A stretch of 64,000 nucleotides of DNA from Oleiagrimonas sp963817755 (GTDB taxonomy: Bacteria > Pseudomonadota > Gammaproteobacteria > Xanthomonadales > Rhodanobacteraceae). Below the pieces are notes generated by a model, which saw only the letters and a list, made by a program, of their open reading frames with translations, was not told where the DNA came from and searched no databases. Of the stretch, positions 58,586-64,000 are shown piece after piece (position 1 is the first letter of the stretch; every line of letters starts with the position of its first letter). The translations under genes and the position numbers were made by a program. The DNA lies in NCBI GenBank assembly GCA_963817755.1, contig CAWFPB010000003.1:806001-870000 (forward strand), in the 5' to 3' direction.

Positions 58586-60649
58586 ATGTTCGAGGGATTG
58601 CGCTTCCGGCACTGGCAGACCGACTGCGACGAGGACGGCATCGTCACCCTGGCCCTGGACCGCGAGGGAAGCAGCGTCAACGCGCTTTCGCGCGCGGTGA
58701 TCGACGAACTGGACGAGATCATCGAGCGCCTCGCCATCGAGGCGCCCCGCGGCGTGATCATCCGCTCGGCCAAGCCGGCCGGTTTCGCCGTCGGCGCCGA
58801 CGTGCACGAATTCGTCGAGTTCGCCCGCCAGGACAGCGTTCTGGACAACATCCGCAACGGCCAGAGGGTGTACCAGCGCCTGGCCAGCCTGCCCTGCCCC
58901 ACAGTCGCGGCCGTGCATGGCGCCTGCATGGGTGGCGGCACCGAACTGATCCTGGCCTGCGACCAGCGCGTGGCGGTGAATGACGCCGGCACCCGCATCG
59001 GCCTGCCCGAGGTCATGCTCGGCATCATCCCCGGCTGGGGCGGCACCGCGCGCCTGCCGCGGCTGATCGGCGCCCCGCAGGCGCTGCCGGCCATGCTCGC
59101 CGGGCGCGCCTTTTCCGCCGGTCGCGCCCGTGCCGCCGGCCTGGTCGACAGGCTGTGCGACGCCGACGACCTGCTGGAAGAAGCCCGCAAGCTCGTCCGC
59201 CGTCCGCGCAAGCGGCCGCTCAGGCAGCGGCTGATCGCCTGGGCCACCAACCTGTGGCCGGTGCGCCAGGTGCTGGCCCCCGTCATGCGCAGGAAGACTG
59301 CCGCCAGGGTGCGCAAGGAGCACTACCCCGCGCCGTTCGCCCTGATCGACGTCTGGCGCCGCGGTGGCCGCTCCATCGAGCAGCGCCTGCGCCTGGAGGC
59401 CAGGACCGTCACCCGCCTGTCCGCCACGCCGACCGCGCGCAACCTGATCCGCGTGTTCTTCCTGCAGGAACGGTTGAAGAAGCTGGGCGCGGACGTCGAA
59501 CACGGCATCGAGCACGTGCACGTGGTCGGCGCCGGCGTGATGGGCGGCGACATCGCCGCCTGGAGCGCGCTGAAGGGCTTCGACGTGACCTTGCAGGACC
59601 GCGAGATGAAGTACATCCAGCCGGCCCTGGACCGCGCCGGCACGCTGTTCGAGAGCAAGCTCAAGTCCGCCGACAAGATCGCCGGGGCCCGGCAACGCCT
59701 GCGCGCGGACGTCGAGGGCAAGGGCGTGGCCGACGCCGACCTGGTGATCGAGGCCATCTTCGAGAACGCCGAAGCCAAGCTCAAGCTCTACGCCGACATC
59801 GAACCGCAGCTGCAGGCCGACGAGCTGCTGGCCAGCAATACCTCCTCGATCCCGCTGGACGAGCTGCGCGGCCAGCTCGCGCACCCGGAACGCTTCCTCG
59901 GCCTGCACTTCTTCAATCCGGTGGCGAAGATGCCGCTGGTGGAGGTGGTGCGCCACGACAAGCTCGACGAGAAGGCGGAAAAACGCGCCCTGGCCTTCTG
60001 CAAGGCCATCGGCAAGCTGCCCGTGGCCGTCGCCGGCAGCCCGGGATTCCTGGTCAACCGCATCCTCATGCCCTACCTGCTGGAGTCGATCCGCATGCTC
60101 GGCGAAGGCGTGCCCGGCCCGGTGCTGGACAAGGCCGCCCGCCGGTTCGGCATGCCGATGGGCCCGATCGAGCTGGCCGACACCGTCGGCCTGGACGTGT
60201 GCGTGTCGGTGGGCAAGGAACTGGCGCCGTTCCTGGGACTGGACATCCCGCAGGGACTGGACCGTTACCTGGAGAACGGCCGCGGCAAGAAGGACGGGCG
60301 CGGCATCTACACCTGGGAGGACGGCAAGCCGCAGAAACCGGAGGTCGATCCGGACTACAAGGCCGCCGACGACCTGACCGACCGCATGATCCTGCCGATG
60401 CTCAACGAGGCCGTGGCCTGCCTGCACGAGGGCGTGGTCGACGAGCCCGACCTGCTCGATGCCGGGGTGATCTTCGGCACCGGCTTCGCACCCTTCCGCG
60501 GCGGCCCGATCCAGTACATCCGCGAAACCGGCGCCCGCGCCCTGCTGGAGCGGCTGCAGGCGCTGGAGGCCGCCCATGGCGCGCGCTTCAGCGCACGCGA
60601 AGGCTGGGATGATCCGCGTCTGGCCGGGGAAGCGGCCGAAGAAGCCTGA
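58586..60649 (+). CDS. Fused enoyl-CoA hydratase/3-hydroxyacyl-CoA dehydrogenase (FadJ/FadB-like)
   Basis: A 687-residue bifunctional beta-oxidation enzyme. The N-terminal crotonase domain has FAVGADVHEF and HGACMGGGTELILACDQRVA with the catalytic glutamates in LPEVMLGIIPGWGGTARLP. The C-terminal dehydrogenase has VVGAGVMGGDIAAW (about residue 312), SNTSSIPL and HFFNPVAKMPLVEVV. It hydrates trans-2-enoyl-CoA and oxidises the 3-hydroxy product. No thiolase gene is adjacent. It is divergent from the hypothetical at 57897. Confidence 0.93.
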   Translation: MFEGLRFRHWQTDCDEDGIVTLALDREGSSVNALSRAVIDELDEIIERLAIEAPRGVIIRSAKPAGFAVGADVHEFVEFARQDSVLDNIRNGQRVYQRLASLPCPTVAAVHGACMGGGTELILACDQRVAVNDAGTRIGLPEVMLGIIPGWGGTARLPRLIGAPQALPAMLAGRAFSAGRARAAGLVDRLCDADDLLEEARKLVRRPRKRPLRQRLIAWATNLWPVRQVLAPVMRRKTAARVRKEHYPAPFALIDVWRRGGRSIEQRLRLEARTVTRLSATPTARNLIRVFFLQERLKKLGADVEHGIEHVHVVGAGVMGGDIAAWSALKGFDVTLQDREMKYIQPALDRAGTLFESKLKSADKIAGARQRLRADVEGKGVADADLVIEAIFENAEAKLKLYADIEPQLQADELLASNTSSIPLDELRGQLAHPERFLGLHFFNPVAKMPLVEVVRHDKLDEKAEKRALAFCKAIGKLPVAVAGSPGFLVNRILMPYLLESIRMLGEGVPGPVLDKAARRFGMPMGPIELADTVGLDVCVSVGKELAPFLGLDIPQGLDRYLENGRGKKDGRGIYTWEDGKPQKPEVDPDYKAADDLTDRMILPMLNEAVACLHEGVVDEPDLLDAGVIFGTGFAPFRGGPIQYIRETGARALLERLQALEAAHGARFSAREGWDDPRLAGEAAEEA

Positions 60650-60659
60650 TCGCGTCGCG

Positions 60660-61211
60660 CTACCAGACCAGGTCGTCGGGCACGCCGTCGTCGTCGGCGT
60701 CCTGCGCCGAAGGGTCGACCCGCAGGGCCACGTGGTCAGGCGCGATGGCCTCGACCCCGGCGGCCACTTCCGGCTTCACCAGCAGATAGCGACCGCCCAG
60801 CTGCACCACGACCAGCTCGCCGGCATTGATCTGCTCCAGCTGCGTGGCGTCGACGTGCACGCGACGGATCTTGCCGCCGTATTCGAAATGACGCATCAGC
60901 TCGGCGTCGGGCTTGTTCAGCGCCGCGTCCTTGAGCAGTTCCTGCAACTTGCGCTTGCGCTCCTTGCGTTCACGCGCCTCGCGTTCGGCCTCGGCCTTCT
61001 GGCGGCGGCGCTCGGCCGACTCGGCCTTGGCGCGCAGGGCGTAGGCACGCGCCAGGTCCAGTTCCTCGGCACTCTTGCCCTCGGACTTGGGCGCCGGCCG
61101 CGGCGGGCCGGAACGCTTGCCCGTCCGCGGGCCGCCCTTGCCCTTGCCCTTGGGTTTGGGCTTGGGGGCAAAGCCGGCCTGCAATAGTTGGTCACGCAGT
61201 GAATTGGCCAT
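60660..61211 (-). CDS. DUF2058 family protein (YaiL-like)
   Basis: A 183-residue protein. The start MANSLRDQLLQAGF is the family hallmark. A lysine/proline/glycine-rich segment follows, then a long charged helix (about residues 50-95) likely to be a coiled coil, and a C-terminal globular part with KIRRVHVDATQLEQINAG and YLLVKPEVA. The family is associated with nucleoproteins but function is unknown. It converges on the FadJ-like gene with ten bases between stops. Confidence 0.9.
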   Translation of the reverse strand: MANSLRDQLLQAGFAPKPKPKGKGKGGPRTGKRSGPPRPAPKSEGKSAEELDLARAYALRAKAESAERRRQKAEAEREARERKERKRKLQELLKDAALNKPDAELMRHFEYGGKIRRVHVDATQLEQINAGELVVVQLGGRYLLVKPEVAAGVEAIAPDHVALRVDPSAQDADDDGVPDDLVW

Positions 61212-61267
61212 GTCGTGGCAACTCCGGATACGGGCTCGCTCGGGAGCCTTCGGACCGTGTCCCGGTC

Positions 61268-61480
61268 TCAGTAATGCGGCGGCGGCGGTTCGCTGTGCGG
61301 ATCGTGGCCGCTGTCGGTGCGCAGGCTCTGGATTTCCTCGCGCAATGCACGCAGGGACTGCTCCACCGCCAGCAGGCGGCGGCTCAGGTCGGCGTCCGCC
61401 CCCGACAGCTCGGACACCGCGTCGTCGAGAAAGGTCAGCCGGATCTCCATGTCCTGCAGCTTGCCGTCGTGGTCGGACAT
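61268..61480 (-). CDS. slyX: SlyX protein
   Basis: A 70-residue coiled-coil protein of the SlyX family: MEIRLTFLDDAVSELSGADADLSRRLLAVEQSLRAL in heptad-like register, with a short C-terminal tail ending in PPPPHY. Function is unknown. It lies between ugd and the DUF2058 gene on the same strand. Longer open frames that run through it into ugd are shadows. Confidence 0.88.
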   Translation of the reverse strand: MSDHDGKLQDMEIRLTFLDDAVSELSGADADLSRRLLAVEQSLRALREEIQSLRTDSGHDPHSEPPPPHY

Positions 61481-61490
61481 GATCGTGCGC

Positions 61491-62837
61491 TCAGTTTCCG
61501 GGTCGCCGGGTGGAGCGACCGCGGCCGATGCCGTAATAGGCCAGGCCCGCGGCCTCGACCTGCTCGGGATGGTAGAGGTTGCGCCCGTCGAACAGCGCGC
61601 GCGCGGCAAGCGCCTGCGCCAGGCCCTCGAAGCTGGGGCTGCGGAAGGCCTTCCATTCGGTGACCACGGCCAGCGCGTCGGCACCCTCGATCGCCTGCTG
61701 CGGCGATTCGCACAGCACCAGGTCACCGCGCTCGCCGTACAGGCGGCCGGTTTCCTCGCGCGCTTCCGGATCGAAGGCCCGGACCCGTGCACCGGCTTCC
61801 CAAAGCGCCTCCATGAGGTAGCGGCTGGGGGCCTCGCGCATGTCGTCGGTATTGGGCTTGAAGGCCAGTCCCCACAAGGCAATCGTGCGGCCCTCCAGCT
61901 GGCCCTCGAAGTGGCGCTCGATCAACTCGAACAGCTTGTGCTTCTGGCGTGCGTTGACCGCCTCGACCGCGCCCAGCAGCGTCGCGGTGTAGTCGTGCGC
62001 GCGCGCGGTGCGCTCCAGTGCCTGCACGTCCTTGGGGAAGCACGAGCCGCCGTAGCCGGCGCCCGGATAGATGAAGTGGAAACCGATGCGCGGGTCCGAG
62101 CCGATGCCCAGACGCACCTGCTCGATGTCCGCGCCCACGCGCTCGGCGATGTTGGCGATCTCGTTCATGAAGCTGATCTTGGTCGCCAGCATGGCGTTGG
62201 CCGCGTACTTGGTCAGCTCGGCCGAGCGCTCGTCCATCACCACCAGGCGCTCGTGGTTGCGGTTGAACGGCGCGTACAGCTTGCGCAGCAGGTCGATGGC
62301 ACGTTCGCTGGAGCTGCCGATGACGATGCGGTCCGGACGCATGCAGTCGTTGACCGCATCGCCTTCCTTGAGGAATTCGGGGTTGGAGACGACGTCGAAG
62401 TCGACTTGCGCGCTGCGTGCATCCAGCTCGGCACGCAGGGCGTTGCGCACGCGGTCGGCGGTGCCCACCGGCACGGTGGACTTGTCCACCACCACGGCAT
62501 AGTGATCCAGGTGCCGGCCCACGGTCGCGGCCACTTCCAGCACGTAGCGAAGGTCGGCGCTGCCGTCCTCGTCCGGCGGCGTGCCCACGGCGATGAAGAT
62601 CACCTGGCCGTGCGCGATGGCCGGAGCGGGGTCGGTCGTGAAGCGCAGTCGACCGCTGGCGTGGTTGCGCTTGACCATCGGCTCCAGGCCGGGCTCGTAG
62701 ATGGGAATCTCGCCGCGCTCCAGGCCCGCGACCTTGTCCGCGTCCACGTCCACGCAGACCACGTGATTGCCCATTTCGGCCAGGCAGGTACCCGTTACCA
62801 GGCCCACGTAACCGGTGCCGAAGATCGTCACATTCAT
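61491..62837 (-). CDS. ugd: UDP-glucose 6-dehydrogenase
   Basis: A 448-residue enzyme that oxidises UDP-glucose to UDP-glucuronate with two NAD. The N-terminal Rossmann motif is FGTGYVGLVTGTCLAEMG. The catalytic cysteine is in GGSCFPKDVQAL, and the C-terminal nucleotide-binding domain has LWGLAFKPNTDDMREAPS. The product feeds exopolysaccharide and lipopolysaccharide synthesis. No glycosyltransferase cluster is visible in the window. Confidence 0.96.
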   Translation of the reverse strand: MNVTIFGTGYVGLVTGTCLAEMGNHVVCVDVDADKVAGLERGEIPIYEPGLEPMVKRNHASGRLRFTTDPAPAIAHGQVIFIAVGTPPDEDGSADLRYVLEVAATVGRHLDHYAVVVDKSTVPVGTADRVRNALRAELDARSAQVDFDVVSNPEFLKEGDAVNDCMRPDRIVIGSSSERAIDLLRKLYAPFNRNHERLVVMDERSAELTKYAANAMLATKISFMNEIANIAERVGADIEQVRLGIGSDPRIGFHFIYPGAGYGGSCFPKDVQALERTARAHDYTATLLGAVEAVNARQKHKLFELIERHFEGQLEGRTIALWGLAFKPNTDDMREAPSRYLMEALWEAGARVRAFDPEAREETGRLYGERGDLVLCESPQQAIEGADALAVVTEWKAFRSPSFEGLAQALAARALFDGRNLYHPEQVEAAGLAYYGIGRGRSTRRPGN

Positions 62838-62921
62838 GAGGTGCGCTTATCCGATGCTGGGGACAGGCCGCACATTGTAGGCACCCTGTCCATGCGCGAC
62901 CAGTTCCGGGCCCGCGCACTG

Positions 62922-62958
62922 TGAAAAACGACGGGGCGCGGACTGCTCCGCGCCCCGT
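62922..62958 (-). terminator. Rho-independent terminator of the FKBP gene
   Basis: On the minus strand a 12-base GC-rich stem (ACGGGGCGCGGA with TCCGCGCCCCGT) encloses a four-base loop and is followed by CGTTTTTC. It lies 32 bases past the stop of the isomerase gene at 62990 and before the ugd start. Confidence 0.9.
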
Positions 62959-62989
62959 GCAATACCGACCGCCGGCCGGTGCGAGACGA

Positions 62990-63769
62990 TCAGTTGCCGC
63001 CGTCGCCCGAACCGCTGTCGCCGCTGCCGGGAGCCGGCGGCGTGGTCTTGAGGAGCTTGATGTCGAAGATCAGCGCCTCGTTCGGCGGGAACTTGTTGTT
63101 CGGACGCTCGCCGTAGCCCAGCTCGGGCGGAATGAACAGCTTGTAGTGGCCGCCCACCTGCATCAGCTCGATGCCCTCGCGGAAACCCGGGATCACGTTG
63201 TCCAGCGGGATGCTGACCGGCTTGCCGTCGTTGGCCTTGTTCGAATCCTGGAACACGGTGCCATCGACCAGGGTACCCACGTACTCGATCTCGACGGTGT
63301 CCTGGGGACCCGGATGGGCGCCGGTGCCCTGCTTGATGACTTCATACTGCAGGCCGGAGGAAGTGACCTTCACGCCGGGCTTTTTCTTGTTCTTGGCCAG
63401 GAACGCCATGCTCTCCCGCTTGTTCTTGGCGGCGACCTTCTTGTACTCGGCCTTGGCCTTGGTCTGCAGCTGGGCCACGAAGGCCTGGCGGATCTCGGCC
63501 GTCTGCTTGTCGCTGAACTTGGACTTCTTGCCCGACAGTGCATCCTTGACCGCCTGGGCGACGACCGAGGGATCCAGTTCGTCACGCACGATCGGCGGCA
63601 GCTGGCTGCCCATGTCCCAGCCCACGATGTAGCTGGCGTCCTTCTTGTTGACCGGTTTGGCGGCTGCGGCCTTGCCCTTGGCCGGCGTCTGCGCGGCCAT
63701 CGTGGCGGTGGAGAAAACCAGCGCCATGGCAGCAAGCGCCATCAGCGCGTAACGCGGAAAATGCTTCAT
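62990..63769 (-). CDS. FKBP-type peptidyl-prolyl isomerase, secreted (FkpA/Mip-like)
   Basis: A 259-residue periplasmic or outer-membrane isomerase. A signal peptide ends at MAAQ. The N-terminal FKBP dimerisation domain (about 35-135) has SYIVGWDMGSQLPP and helical repeats of alternating charge. The C-terminal FKBP domain (about 145-245) has LQYEVIKQGTGAHPGPQDTVEIEYVGTLVDGTVF in part and a VIPGFREGIELMQVGG loop. The tail is Gly/Ser/Asp-rich. It assists folding of exported proteins. It is preceded by a 231-base region up to the window end, in which I see no gene; one short open frame there is dismissed. Confidence 0.94.
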   Translation of the reverse strand: MKHFPRYALMALAAMALVFSTATMAAQTPAKGKAAAAKPVNKKDASYIVGWDMGSQLPPIVRDELDPSVVAQAVKDALSGKKSKFSDKQTAEIRQAFVAQLQTKAKAEYKKVAAKNKRESMAFLAKNKKKPGVKVTSSGLQYEVIKQGTGAHPGPQDTVEIEYVGTLVDGTVFQDSNKANDGKPVSIPLDNVIPGFREGIELMQVGGHYKLFIPPELGYGERPNNKFPPNEALIFDIKLLKTTPPAPGSGDSGSGDGGN

Positions 63770-64000
63770 TCGATGCTCCCTCTATGTTGAATGTGCCGGC
63801 ATCGCAGGCAACGGTGACTTCGACGCGGACAGATCCGGCATTGTGCAGGCGCTTGCGCCGGCTTGGCAACGTCGCAGGGGCATGGACAGGCCCGCTGCGC
63901 GAAGGTTCCGTGAACCGGATCCGCCATCGCCGACCTCGCCGCCGTGCGGCGAAGGAAGCGAAGCCACTTCAACTTTCTCCGCCATCTGACTGTTTTGATT

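Noticed and set aside
58505..60577. A 690-codon open frame antisense to the FadJ-like gene.
   Set aside because: Shadow frame: low-complexity Gly/Ala/Arg/His composition and no motif, while the plus-strand frame has intact crotonase and dehydrogenase motifs.
63782..63985. A 67-codon frame upstream of the FKBP gene.
   Set aside because: No homology is recognisable, no ribosome-binding site, and the residues reflect a GC-rich intergenic repeat-like stretch.

Overview
The window is a compact, high-GC chromosomal segment from a gammaproteobacterium, most likely order Lysobacterales (Xanthomonadales). This rests on the gene orders rpoE-rseA-mucD-lepA-lepB-rnc-era-recO and trxB/ald-ftsK-lolA-rarA-serS, on the S46 dipeptidyl-peptidase and methylthioinosine phosphorylase, and on dispersed TGTAGGAGC-type intergenic palindromes. 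I cannot name the genus. There is no prophage, insertion sequence, plasmid gene or CRISPR array.

Layout. 1-8.9 kb: RGG-rich protein tail, arsC, an omega-amidase/aminotransferase pair, a divergent LysR/azoreductase pair, S46 peptidase, CHAD protein, a frameshifted VOC gene and a methyltransferase. 9.0-11.1 kb: tRNA-Ser(UGA), a 163-bp tandem array carrying extra 5' halves of that tRNA, palindromes and serS. 11.2-22.8 kb: MFS transporter, DUF3047, rarA and DUF1275 (the last three frameshifted), then lolA, ftsK, ald, trxB, a GNAT-like protein and aat. 22.8-38.4 kb: ispG, CoA-transferase-like protein, phospholipase D-type cardiolipin synthase, xseA, an AlsS-like enzyme with an aldehyde dehydrogenase, a VWA lipoprotein with ECF sigma and putative anti-sigma factor, a YigZ protein and an MsbA-like ABC exporter. 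38.4-46.6 kb: cold-shock protein, a purine-salvage/cell-wall cluster (mtiP, hpt, nagZ, CYTH), rlmD, a YdbL/YdbH envelope pair and a REC-HPt regulator. 46.6-55.2 kb: a long minus-strand cluster running from rpoE to recO. 55.3-63.8 kb: GGDEF-EAL protein and partner, a FadJ-like enzyme, DUF2058, slyX, ugd and a secreted FKBP isomerase.

How genes work together: mtiP makes hypoxanthine from methylthioinosine and the adjacent hpt returns it to IMP. The sigma-E module (rpoE, rseA, mucD) heads a cluster for secretion, translation and RNA maturation. serS lies directly upstream of the tRNA its product charges.

The most unusual structure is the array at 9049-9646. Each unit holds the first 37 nt of tRNA-Ser through the anticodon, then a 76-nt hairpin-rich insert, then 12 nt that exactly continue the broken anticodon arm. 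The second anomaly is that seven apparent single-base insertions break four genes between 7.8 and 15.4 kb, while other genes in the window read through.
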